Below, in pieces: positions 17,126 through 25,259 of a DNA stretch of 64,000 nt. The stretch comes from CAJXSN01 sp947492235. GTDB lineage: Bacteria; Pseudomonadota; Alphaproteobacteria; Sphingomonadales; Sphingomonadaceae. Position 1 is the stretch's first letter. Each line of letters starts with the position of its first letter. The translations under genes and the position numbers were made by a program. The notes under the pieces were generated by a model. The model was not told the origin of the DNA. It searched no databases and saw only the letters and a list, made by a program, of their open reading frames with translations. Location of the stretch: NCBI RefSeq assembly GCF_042492175.1, contig NZ_CP170453.1, forward strand, positions 2,046,001 to 2,110,000. Reading direction: 5' to 3'.

Positions 17126-18139
17126 TTACCGCCCCACACTCCACACCGTATCGCCAACACCAACGCCCAGCGTTTCCGCAGCGCCTGCGTCAATCGCCAC
17201 TCTCTCGCCGTCCAGCGTGCGGGTGCCGTAGCAGGAGCGGAACTGCTCCAACCGCCCGGTCGCCACCAGCACCTTCTCGCCGCCGTCATTGTCCGTCGCC
17301 GACACCGAAGCCTTCGCCGCGTTCTTCACGCTGACAACATTGTCGGTCTTCGCCAGCATGGTCGGCCCACCGTCGAAGATGTCGACATAGCCTTCATAGG
17401 CGAAGCCCTCCTTCTCCAGCATCCGCATCGCCGCGCGGCCGGTGGGGTGGGGCAGGCCGATCACATCGCGCGCATCATCGTCCAGCATGGCGATATAGAC
17501 CGGATGTTTGGGCATCAGATCGGCGATGAACTGGTTGCCGTTGATGGCGTTGAAATAGTCCGCTTCCTGAAAGCTCATGCCGAAGAAGCGGCCAGCCACT
17601 CCGTCCCAAAATGGCGATCCGCCGCGGTCGTCGATAATCCCACGCAGCTCGGCCAGCACCCGCTCGGCAAAGCGCGCGCGGTGCATGGCAATGAACAGGT
17701 AGCGGCTGCGCGCCAGCAGCAGGCCCAGCCCGCCCGCGCGCTCGTTCGGGTGGAGGAACAGCCCGCCCACTTCGCTGCAGCCTTCCAGATCGGTCGAAAG
17801 GCTCAGCATTTCGGCCCGCACCGTACGGTCCAGCTCCTGCGAATACTGGGTCAGCGTGTTGGTGCGATAGGAATAGAACGGCCATTGCTGGCCGACCTGC
17901 GTCATCAGCTGACACGTGCCGCGCACCGCGCCGGTTTCGGTGTTTTCCAGCACCAGCACGAACGTCTCGTCGACCAGCTCTTCGCCTGTATTGGCAAAGG
18001 CCTTTGCGCTCGTTTCCAGCTTCTCGCCCAGCGCATCGCGGTCGGGCGGCAGATTGGTGAAGCCGCCACCTGTCAGCTTGGCCATCTCATAGAGATGTTC
18101 CAGATCGTCGGGGCGGCTGGCGCGCAGGCGAAAACTCAA
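17126..18139 (-). CDS. astA: Arginine N-succinyltransferase
   Basis: 337-aa enzyme transferring succinyl from succinyl-CoA to arginine, step 1 of the AST pathway. The protein starts SFRLRASRPDDLEHLYEMAK, with family stretches LFLHPNERAGGLGLLLARSRYLF and FWDGVAGRFFGMSF and a C-terminal VWSVGR. The start is a TTG at 18137-18139 overlapping the stop of the upstream M20 gene (TTGA). No ATG or GTG lies nearby in frame, and the length from this start matches the family (about 340 aa). Translational coupling to the hydrolase is therefore likely. Confidence 0.92.
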   Translation of the reverse strand: MSFRLRASRPDDLEHLYEMAKLTGGGFTNLPPDRDALGEKLETSAKAFANTGEELVDETFVLVLENTETGAVRGTCQLMTQVGQQWPFYSYRTNTLTQYSQELDRTVRAEMLSLSTDLEGCSEVGGLFLHPNERAGGLGLLLARSRYLFIAMHRARFAERVLAELRGIIDDRGGSPFWDGVAGRFFGMSFQEADYFNAINGNQFIADLMPKHPVYIAMLDDDARDVIGLPHPTGRAAMRMLEKEGFAYEGYVDIFDGGPTMLAKTDNVVSVKNAAKASVSATDNDGGEKVLVATGRLEQFRSCYGTRTLDGERVAIDAGAAETLGVGVGDTVWSVGR

Positions 18140-19347
18140 AGCGCATCTCCTGTGGCGAGGCGATGGAGGACAAGGGTGGAAAGCTGCGCCCGCTCGACCA
18201 GCGAGGGGGCGATCATGAATTCGTCGGGGCTGTGAATTTTGCCGCCGCGCACGCCCATCGTGTCCACCACGGGGACGCCGGTGGCGGCGATATTGTTGCC
18301 ATCGCACACCCCGCCGGTGGATTGCCAGTCGATGTCCTGACCCAGCTGGGCACCGCATTCGCGCACGATGTCGAACAGTTTCTGCGCGCGGCGGTCGACC
18401 GGCTTGGGCGGGCGGGTAATGCCGCCATGGACGTGGATGTCGACTTCGTGGGCCTGCCGAACTTCGCCCAGCAAGGCATTCATTTCACTCGCGAACCATT
18501 CCGCCGCAGCGGGTTCTTTCGGGCGGATATTGAAGCGCAGGACCGCGTGATCGGGCACCACATTGTTGGCCGCGCCGCCTTCGATTCTAGCCGGGTTCAC
18601 GCTGATATCGTCGCGCTGCAAATCCTTCAGACGCACAGCCAGCACGGCGGCGGCGACAATCGCATTGCGCCCCTCACGCGGGTTGCGCCCGGCATGCGCG
18701 GATTTGCCTTTGACGGTGAGCGAATAATTCCCGCTGCCGCCGCGCGCATGGGCCAGCGTGCCCTCCGGCGTGGCGGCGGGTTCATAAGTCAGCGCGGCGT
18801 ATTTGCCCTTGGCCAGCCGCTCGATCAGCGGGGCGGAAGAGAGCGATCCGGTTTCCTCGTCCGCATTGATCATCACATCATAACCGACCTTCTGCCACGC
18901 CGAGAGCCCCTCGAGCGCTTTCAGGGCATGGAGCATGACGGCGATGCCGCCCTTCATATCGGCGGTGCCGGGACCGTTCAGAACCTCGTCATCGAGCCAT
19001 GTCAGCGCTTGGAACGGGTGATCGGCGGGGAACACGGTGTCCATATGGCCGGTCAGGACGAAACGGCGCTCGGCTTCCGGGCGGACACAGCAGACCAGAT
19101 GCTTGCCGTATTCGACTTCGACTTCCTGCCCCTCGGCACTGACCTGGGTGACAGGGCCGGGTTCTTCCAGCGTGATGTTGCCCGGCAGGGCCGAGAAGGC
19201 ATCGGACAATTGGCCCGCAACTTCGCGCAATCCGTCCAGATTACCGGTGCCGGAATTGATTCCCGCCCACCGCTCCACCTGGCCGAACATTTGCGCGCCA
19301 TCGATGGACTGTGCGACGCGGTTGAGAGGGCCTTCGATTGGTTTCAT
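18136..19347 (-). CDS. M20 family metallohydrolase (carboxypeptidase G2/DapE-like)
   Basis: 403-aa zinc amidohydrolase. The metal and catalytic residues of the family are present: GHMDT (His101, Asp103), bridging Asp130 in GTADMKGG and Glu164-Glu165 in DEETGS. A dimerisation domain lies at about 210-320. Start ATG 19347 gives the normal family length; longer frames upstream have no family content. It heads the hydrolase-astA-astB unit and is divergent from glcB. Its position suggests a role in arginine breakdown, perhaps hydrolysing an N-acyl amino acid; a substitute for the missing M14-type desuccinylase AstE is inference. Confidence 0.85.
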   Translation of the reverse strand: MKPIEGPLNRVAQSIDGAQMFGQVERWAGINSGTGNLDGLREVAGQLSDAFSALPGNITLEEPGPVTQVSAEGQEVEVEYGKHLVCCVRPEAERRFVLTGHMDTVFPADHPFQALTWLDDEVLNGPGTADMKGGIAVMLHALKALEGLSAWQKVGYDVMINADEETGSLSSAPLIERLAKGKYAALTYEPAATPEGTLAHARGGSGNYSLTVKGKSAHAGRNPREGRNAIVAAAVLAVRLKDLQRDDISVNPARIEGGAANNVVPDHAVLRFNIRPKEPAAAEWFASEMNALLGEVRQAHEVDIHVHGGITRPPKPVDRRAQKLFDIVRECGAQLGQDIDWQSTGGVCDGNNIAATGVPVVDTMGVRGGKIHSPDEFMIAPSLVERAQLSTLVLHRLATGDAL

Positions 19348-19497
19348 ATCAAACCGCTTAGCGCGCGGGCGGCACCTGTCCAACCCGCTTGGCGCATTCG
19401 GCCCCCTGCCGGGCGTTGCAAACGCCGCTGCCATGTCGCATAGGCGCTCCCGTCCTCCCCAGACATCTTCAAATGCCGTTATTCTGAGCGAGGAATC

Positions 19498-21597
19498 ATG
19501 TCCGAATATACGCCCAAAGCCCGCCTGAAGGTGGATCCCGCACTGGCCGGTTTCATCGAAAGCGAAGTGCTGCCGCCGCTGAAGATGGACGCCGATGCAT
19601 TTTGGCAGGGCTTCTCCGACCTGGTGCATAAATACGCGCCGGTGAATGCCGCGCTGCTGGCCAAACGCGAGGACCTGCAATCGCAGATCGACGCGTGGCA
19701 TAAAGAGCGCCGGGGCCAGCCGCATGATGCGGGCGTCTACACTGCGTTTCTGAAAGAGATCGGCTATCTCGTCCCCGAACCGGGCGATTTCACCATCGGC
19801 ACGGACAAGGTCGATCCGGAGATTGCTACCATGGCCGGGCCGCAGCTGGTGGTGCCGATTCTCAATGCGCGTTTCCTGCTAAACGCTGCCAATGCCCGCT
19901 GGGGCAGTCTGTATGATGCGTTTTACGGCACCGATGCGCTGGACGCGCCGCCCGCGCGGCCGGGCGGATACGACGAGGAACGCGGCGCGGCGGTGATCGC
20001 GGCGGCAAAGGCGTTTCTGGACGAAGCGGTTCCTCTGGCGAGCGGAACTTGGGCCGAGATGGGCGATCCCAGCGGCGGCATCCCGCTGAAGGACGATAGC
20101 CAGTATGTCGGCCAGACCGCGAAGGGCCGCCTGTTCAAGAGCAACGGCCTGCATATCGAAGTGCAGTTCGATTCCGAAAGCCCGATCGGCAAGACGGACC
20201 CTAGCGGCATCAGCGATGTTGTGCTGGAATCCGCGCTCACCACGATTGCCGATTGCGAGGACTCCGTTGCGGCGGTGGATGCAGAGGACAAACTGCTCGC
20301 CTACACCAATTGGCTGGGCGTGATCCGGGGCGATCTGCAGGAAAGCTTCGACAAGGGCGGCAAGACGCTCACCCGCGCTCTGAATGGGGATAAGAGCTAC
20401 ACCGGCACTGATGGGGCGGAGCATTCGCTTCCCGGTCGCAGCCTGCTGTTCGTGCGCAATGTCGGCCACCTGATGACCAATCCGGCAATCCAGCTGGAAG
20501 ATGGAAGCGAGATTCCCGAGGGCATCATGGACGCGGTGCTGACCAGCGCCATCAGCGCGCAGGACGTGCGCGGCCTGACCAAATACGGCAACAGCAAGGT
20601 CGGCAATATCTACATCGTGAAGCCCAAGATGCATGGGCCGGAAGAATGCGCCTTCACCAATGATCTGTTCGATGCGGTCGAGAATTTGCTGGGTCTGGAG
20701 CGGCACACGATCAAGGTCGGCGTGATGGACGAGGAACGGCGCACTTCTGCCAATCTGGCGGCGTGCATCCATGCCGTTCGCGACCGGATCGTGTTCATCA
20801 ACACCGGTTTCCTCGACCGGACGGGCGACGAAATTCACACCTCGATGCAGGCTGGCCCGATGATGCGCAAAGGCGCGATGAAGGGCAGTGCGTGGCTGAA
20901 GGCGTATGAGGCGCGCAATGTCGGGATTGGGCTGAAGCACGGCCTGTCGGGCCGCGCGCAGATCGGCAAGGGCATGTGGGCCGCGCCCGATCTGATGGGC
21001 CAGATGATGGAAGAGAAGATCGGCCATCTGCGCGCCGGGGCGAACACCGCATGGGTGCCGTCACCCACTGCCGCAACGCTCCACGCGATCCATTATCACC
21101 GTGAAGACGTGTTCGAAATTCAGAAAGGGCTGGGCGACATTGCCGGGCTGGACGATCTGCTCGCCATTCCGTTGGCCGAGGGCACGAACTGGTCCGAAGA
21201 CGAAGTGCGCGAGGAGCTCGACAACAACGCGCAGGGCCTGCTCGGCTATGTCGTGCGCTGGATCGATGCAGGTGTGGGCTGCTCCAAAGTGCCGGACATC
21301 AACGATGTCGGCCTGATGGAAGACCGCGCCACGCTCCGCATTTCCAGTCAACACATGGCCAACTGGCTGCTCCACGGCGTGGCGAGCGAGGACCAGGTGA
21401 TGGACAGCCTGAAACGCATGGCCGCCAAAGTGGACGAGCAGAACGCCGGTGATCCGACCTACGAACCGATGACCGGCAATTGGGACGGCGTGGCGTTCAA
21501 GGCTGCCTGCGATCTGGTATTCAAGGGCGTGGAGCAACCCAGCGGCTATACCGAGCCGCTGCTGCACCAATGGCGCCTAGAGAAGAAGGCAGGCTGA
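19498..21597 (+). CDS. glcB: Malate synthase G
   Basis: 699-aa cytosolic enzyme of the glyoxylate shunt, condensing glyoxylate with acetyl-CoA to malate. The G-isoform length (about 720 aa) fits, and typical stretches are visible: FLNAANARWGSLYDAFYGTD near 125, GRSLLFVRNVGHLM, MHGPEECAFTNDLF and the C-terminal region with NDVGLMEDRATLRISSQH. Start ATG 19498 follows GAGCGAGGAATC. No isocitrate lyase of the AceA type is nearby. It is divergent from the arginine cluster and followed by a structured 3' region with a terminator. Confidence 0.96.
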   Translation: MSEYTPKARLKVDPALAGFIESEVLPPLKMDADAFWQGFSDLVHKYAPVNAALLAKREDLQSQIDAWHKERRGQPHDAGVYTAFLKEIGYLVPEPGDFTIGTDKVDPEIATMAGPQLVVPILNARFLLNAANARWGSLYDAFYGTDALDAPPARPGGYDEERGAAVIAAAKAFLDEAVPLASGTWAEMGDPSGGIPLKDDSQYVGQTAKGRLFKSNGLHIEVQFDSESPIGKTDPSGISDVVLESALTTIADCEDSVAAVDAEDKLLAYTNWLGVIRGDLQESFDKGGKTLTRALNGDKSYTGTDGAEHSLPGRSLLFVRNVGHLMTNPAIQLEDGSEIPEGIMDAVLTSAISAQDVRGLTKYGNSKVGNIYIVKPKMHGPEECAFTNDLFDAVENLLGLERHTIKVGVMDEERRTSANLAACIHAVRDRIVFINTGFLDRTGDEIHTSMQAGPMMRKGAMKGSAWLKAYEARNVGIGLKHGLSGRAQIGKGMWAAPDLMGQMMEEKIGHLRAGANTAWVPSPTAATLHAIHYHREDVFEIQKGLGDIAGLDDLLAIPLAEGTNWSEDEVREELDNNAQGLLGYVVRWIDAGVGCSKVPDINDVGLMEDRATLRISSQHMANWLLHGVASEDQVMDSLKRMAAKVDEQNAGDPTYEPMTGNWDGVAFKAACDLVFKGVEQPSGYTEPLLHQWRLEKKAG

Positions 21598-21639
21598 AGA
21601 AGGCGGCTCTGAGAGAGCGGGTGATTGTATAAACTTTGA

Positions 21640-21757
21640 CGAGGATTGAACCTTAGGTCGCCGAGTGACGACCCTTGGGTGCGATCCCACCTGCCAGATT
21701 CGCTGGCGGGCACCTATAAAGGGCCGGTCCGCTGACCATTGGACCGGCCCCTTTTTT
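21640..21757 (+). other. Structured intergenic region, possible small RNA or 3' UTR
   Basis: Three short hairpins follow one another: GGTCG/CGACC (about 21657-21675), GGTG/CACC (about 21678-21692) and GCCAG/CTGGC (about 21693-21708), ending in the terminator at 21720-21754. A TATAAA lies at about 21627. It could be a small RNA or simply the glcB 3' end; no known RNA family is recognised. Confidence 0.35.
21720..21757 (+). terminator. Strong rho-independent terminator between glcB and rsmA
   Basis: Long stem GGGCCGGTCC/GGACCGGCCC with a GCTGACCATT loop, followed by CTTTTTT. The T-run favours the plus strand. Confidence 0.88.
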
Positions 21758-21783
21758 CGTAGCTTGAGGATCATTTGGCCAGG

Positions 21784-22614
21784 TCAGCCCAGCGCCCGTG
21801 CCAGCGCGACAAAATCACTCACACCCAGCGTCTCCGCGCGGCGGGTTTCGTCCACGCCGATAGTGGCGAGGGCCGCAACTGCGCCAGGCACTGATTTGAG
21901 GCTCTGGCGGAGCATTTTGCGGCGCTGGCCGAAGGCTGCGGCGGTGATTTGCTCGAGCGTCCTGGCCGATACGCCTGCGGGCATGGCGTCCGGCGTCACA
22001 TGGACAATGGCGCTCATCACCTTGGGCGGCGGTGTGAAGGCGCTGCGGTGGACCTTCATGGCGAGGCTCGCCGTGCTGCGCCACTGGGCCAGAACGGCGA
22101 GCCGTCCATAGGCAGAGGTGCCGGGCCGGGAGACGATCCGCTGTGCCACCTCTTGCTGGAACATCAGGGTGAGCGAGGTCCATTGGGGTGGCCAGTCTTC
22201 ACCGCCGAGCCAGCTGACGAACAACGCTGTGCCGACATTGTAAGGCAGATTGGCGACCACGGCGTAGGGCTCGCCGCCCATCAGCTCGCCGTGGTCGATC
22301 TTCATCGCATCGCCTTCGATCGCGGTCAGCTGGCCGGGAAAGGCTTCCTCCAGTTCCGCCAGGGCGGGCAGGCAGCGGGTGTCCATTTCGATGGCTGTGA
22401 CCCTCGCGCCGGCTTTCAGCAAGGCGCGGGTCAACCCACCGGGACCGGGGCCGATCTCGAGCACGGCCTTGCCTTGCAAATCGCCGGGTATGGCGGCGAT
22501 CCGGTCCAGCAATTGCGCATCGAACAGGAAGTTCTGCCCCAGCGCCTTGGACGCGGACAGGCCATGGCGGGCGATGACGTCGCGAAGGGGGGGTAAATCT
22601 ACCAAACCGCTCAT
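21784..22614 (-). CDS. rsmA: 16S rRNA dimethyladenosine transferase RsmA/KsgA
   Basis: 276-aa S-adenosylmethionine-dependent enzyme dimethylating two adjacent adenosines near the 3' end of 16S rRNA. ALGQNFLFD (25-33) starts the fold, GPGPGG (55-60) binds the cofactor, and NLPY (122-125) is the catalytic motif IV. The length is normal. The start ATG 22612-22614 lies inside a family 2 repeat, which supplies ATGAGCGG and only an AGG as a Shine-Dalgarno-like element; no better in-frame start exists downstream before conserved sequence. It is last in lptD-surA-pdxA-rsmA, a conserved order. Confidence 0.95.
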   Translation of the reverse strand: MSGLVDLPPLRDVIARHGLSASKALGQNFLFDAQLLDRIAAIPGDLQGKAVLEIGPGPGGLTRALLKAGARVTAIEMDTRCLPALAELEEAFPGQLTAIEGDAMKIDHGELMGGEPYAVVANLPYNVGTALFVSWLGGEDWPPQWTSLTLMFQQEVAQRIVSRPGTSAYGRLAVLAQWRSTASLAMKVHRSAFTPPPKVMSAIVHVTPDAMPAGVSARTLEQITAAAFGQRRKMLRQSLKSVPGAVAALATIGVDETRRAETLGVSDFVALARALG

Positions 22615-22698
22615 CCTGAGCTTGTCGAAGGATTGTCCTTCGTTTCTGGCGCAGCGCTAGAAGAAAAAGCGGCCCCTCGACAAGCTCAGGGCGAACGG
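22608..22698. repeat. Inverted pair of family 2 repeats between pdxA and rsmA
   Basis: Left arm 22608-22632 (CTCATCCTGAGCTTGTCGAA) and right arm 22673-22698 (CTCGACAAGCTCAGG) face each other across 40 bp containing TTCTGGCGCAGCGCTAGAAG. The left arm includes the rsmA start codon. Confidence 0.85.
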
Positions 22699-22712
22699 AT
22701 TTCTTTCTTCCA

Positions 22713-23714
22713 TCAACCTTTCGCCCGCCGCGCGGCAATTTCGCCGGCCATGCGGATCGCGGCGATGGTAGCGCCCGGATCGGCGCGTCCGGTGCCTGCG
22801 ATATCGAAGGCGGTGCCGTGATCGGGGCTGGTGCGGACAATCGGCAGGCCCAGCGTGACATTGACGCCGGAATCGAAATCGAGCGCCTTTACCGGGATCA
22901 GCGCCTGATCGTGATACATGCATAGCGCCGCATCGAAGCTGGCGCGGGTGCGGGGGGCGAACAGCGCGTCGGCGGGATGCGGGCCGGTCGCGTCGATCCC
23001 GTCGCTGCGCAGCTGCGCGATGGCGGGCTCGATGATGTGCGCTTCTTCATCGCCGAATGCGCCGTTTTCGCTGGCATGCGGGTTCAGTGCAGTGACCGCG
23101 ATGCGCGGGGCGGTGATGCCGTAATCGCGCTGCAAAGCCTGCGCCACGGTCTGCCCGCGCCGCACGATCAGCTCGGTGCTTAGCAGGGAAGGAACATCGG
23201 CCAGAGCGCAATGCACGGTCAGCGGCACGGCCTTGAGCGAGGGCCCGGCCAGCATCATCACGGATGCGCCGGGTTCCAGCCCGCAGGCGGCGGCGAGAAA
23301 TTCGGTCTGGCCCGGAAAAGCAAAGCCGATATCGGCCAGCAGCCCCTTCGCAATCGGCAGAGTGACCACACCCGACGCCTCGCTGCGAAATGCCGCGTCG
23401 GTGGCGTCGGTCAGTGAGGCAAGCGCCAGTCTGGCGCCTTCGGGCTCCGGTTCGCCCGGTGCATAGGCCGCGTTTTCTGTGCCCATCACCGGCAGCGCGG
23501 TTGCAAATGCCTGTGCCGCTTCGTCCGCAGAGCCAATCGCTGCCAGTTCGAGTGGCAGGCCCAGCCTCTCGGCAGCAGCCTCCAATACGCCGGCGCCGTG
23601 CACTGCGTAGAAGGCTGGCAGGCTCTCGCGCTCGCGCGCATGCCATGCCAGCACGGCCAGCTCCGGCCCGATTCCGGCGGGATCGCCTATCGAAAGCACG
23701 AGCGGGGCCACCAT
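22713..23714 (-). CDS. pdxA: 4-hydroxythreonine-4-phosphate dehydrogenase
   Basis: 333-aa NAD-dependent enzyme of deoxyxylulose 5-phosphate-dependent vitamin B6 synthesis. N-terminal LSIGDPAGIGPEL is diagnostic, LPIAKGLL and GQTEFLA follow, and the metal-binding histidines sit in ALNPHASE and CMYHDQALIPVKAL; the C-terminal FDIAGTGRADPGA closes the signature. It starts 24 bp after surA, consistent with one transcript. Association of pdxA with surA and rsmA is widely conserved in proteobacteria. Confidence 0.95.
   Translation of the reverse strand: MVAPLVLSIGDPAGIGPELAVLAWHARERESLPAFYAVHGAGVLEAAAERLGLPLELAAIGSADEAAQAFATALPVMGTENAAYAPGEPEPEGARLALASLTDATDAAFRSEASGVVTLPIAKGLLADIGFAFPGQTEFLAAACGLEPGASVMMLAGPSLKAVPLTVHCALADVPSLLSTELIVRRGQTVAQALQRDYGITAPRIAVTALNPHASENGAFGDEEAHIIEPAIAQLRSDGIDATGPHPADALFAPRTRASFDAALCMYHDQALIPVKALDFDSGVNVTLGLPIVRTSPDHGTAFDIAGTGRADPGATIAAIRMAGEIAARRAKG
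22921..22990. other. Interior of pdxA; no extra gene
   Basis: Several short open frames on the plus strand across pdxA have no start context or family content; nothing else is supported here. Listed so that the reader knows this stretch was checked. Confidence 0.2.
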
Positions 23715-23738
23715 GTCCGGTTAGCGCCCGCCAGCGGC

Positions 23739-25091
23739 TCAGTTGTACTGGATGTAAGCGTCGTTGCGCAGATCGCGCAGGAAACGCTGGGCGCGCTTGC
23801 CGACACGGTCTTCGGTCAGCTGCGCCATCATCTCGTCGCGGCTCGGCCCGCTGGTCGATTCCGGATCGTCACGGCCGCACAGCAGCAGCACGCGCACGCC
23901 ATCTTCCACCGAACCGAAGGGCGGGGTCGATTGGCCCACCTGCAATTCCAGCAATGTGGATTGCAGCGCTTCCGGCAGAGAACGGACACGGATCTGGTCG
24001 TTGGTCACGACATCGGCATTCACCGTCGCAGCGGCGCGTTCTGCATCGCCGCAGCCACGGATCGAATTGACCATTTCGCCAAACGCCGTGACGCGGGAAT
24101 TGGCCGCGTCTTGAGAGACGCCTTCGGGAAAATCGATGGCGATCTGTTTCAGGCTGAGAATGGCGTCGCGCGGATCGGCGGTCAGCACCTGCTTCTTGTC
24201 GATCAGATAGAGCAGCGAAAATCCGCCTGGAACGCGGATCGGGCCGACCAGCTGGCCGGGTTGCATTTCCTGCGCCACGGTCGCCAGAGCCGGGGGCAAT
24301 TGGCCCAGACGAACAAAGCCGAGATCGCCGCCGACGGCAGCGGTGGAGGCTTCGGAAAACTGGCGGGCATAAGCAACAAAGCTGCCGCCATCGCGCAGCT
24401 GTTCCATGATCCGCACGCCGTTCTGCTCGACAGCAGCGGCGGTTTCATCGGTTGCCGAGAGATAGATTTCGCCGAGACGGTATTCGGCCGTGCCGCGCGA
24501 TGCTTCCATCCGCGTCATCATGTCCTCGACCTCTTCTTCGGAGACATTGATGAAGGGCTGGACGTTCCGGCGCAGCAGGCGCGACCAGGCCAGTTCGCCC
24601 TCGATCTGGCGCTTGAGCGAAGCCACCGACGAGCCGATGCCCGTCAGATACTCATCCATCTTGTTGATTTCGGTGCCGAAGTTTTGCGCGGCGACTCGCT
24701 GGTACTGGCGGTCGATCTCGCCTTGGGTGATGGGCATTTCCTGCGCTTCGGCAGCCTGTATCTGCAATGTCTCGTCGATCAGATTGCGCAGCACCTGCAT
24801 TTGCAGCTGGCGCAATGCGTCGCCCGACAGGGCCGAGGCATTGCCATTGGCAGCGGTAACCAGTGCGACGCGGTGGTCGACATCGGTTCCGGTGATGACA
24901 TCGCCATTGACCCGTGCGGTTGCCCGGCGATTGTTGGGGTTGGTCTGGCCCAGCAACTGCACCGTCTCGGGCAGGCCGAGCGGGTTGGCAGTGGGGGCGA
25001 CAGCCGATGCCTGGGCCTGAAGCGCAACGGGGGTCGCGGCAAGGCTGGCAACGGCCACTGCGGAAAGGAGATTGGCGAAGGTCGTGGTCAT
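23739..25091 (-). CDS. surA: Periplasmic peptidyl-prolyl isomerase/chaperone SurA
   Basis: 450-aa periplasmic chaperone escorting outer-membrane proteins such as LptD to the BAM complex. ATG 25091 is chosen because it opens a signal peptide (about 1-27, ending ALQAQA); an upstream in-frame start at 25133 would add 14 residues before it. An N-terminal SurA helical domain (about 55-170) is followed by a parvulin domain (about 180-290; FVAYARQFSEASTAAVGGDLGFV) and a degenerate second parvulin-like region to about 390. It sits between lptD and pdxA. Confidence 0.92.
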   Translation of the reverse strand: MTTTFANLLSAVAVASLAATPVALQAQASAVAPTANPLGLPETVQLLGQTNPNNRRATARVNGDVITGTDVDHRVALVTAANGNASALSGDALRQLQMQVLRNLIDETLQIQAAEAQEMPITQGEIDRQYQRVAAQNFGTEINKMDEYLTGIGSSVASLKRQIEGELAWSRLLRRNVQPFINVSEEEVEDMMTRMEASRGTAEYRLGEIYLSATDETAAAVEQNGVRIMEQLRDGGSFVAYARQFSEASTAAVGGDLGFVRLGQLPPALATVAQEMQPGQLVGPIRVPGGFSLLYLIDKKQVLTADPRDAILSLKQIAIDFPEGVSQDAANSRVTAFGEMVNSIRGCGDAERAAATVNADVVTNDQIRVRSLPEALQSTLLELQVGQSTPPFGSVEDGVRVLLLCGRDDPESTSGPSRDEMMAQLTEDRVGKRAQRFLRDLRNDAYIQYN

Positions 25092-25259
25092 AAATCGTCC
25101 GAATAATGCTGCCCGCACAGCGGGCCTGTCCATAAAGTCTGCCCCTAGCGAAAAGCGGCTGAACCTTATCTGAGCGTTGCAATGCCGTTACCCGATGGCG
25201 CGTGCCGTGCCAATCGCTGTGATGGGGCTATTCACGTTTGGATAGCTCGTAAGGGGGCG

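Noticed and set aside
19348..19725. N-terminal extension of the M20 hydrolase
   Set aside because: It overlaps glcB and lacks family content; ATG 19347 gives the usual length.
21640..21660. GGTTCAATCC on the minus strand, resembling a tRNA T-loop
   Set aside because: The flanking bases cannot form a T-stem and no acceptor, D or anticodon arm is present.
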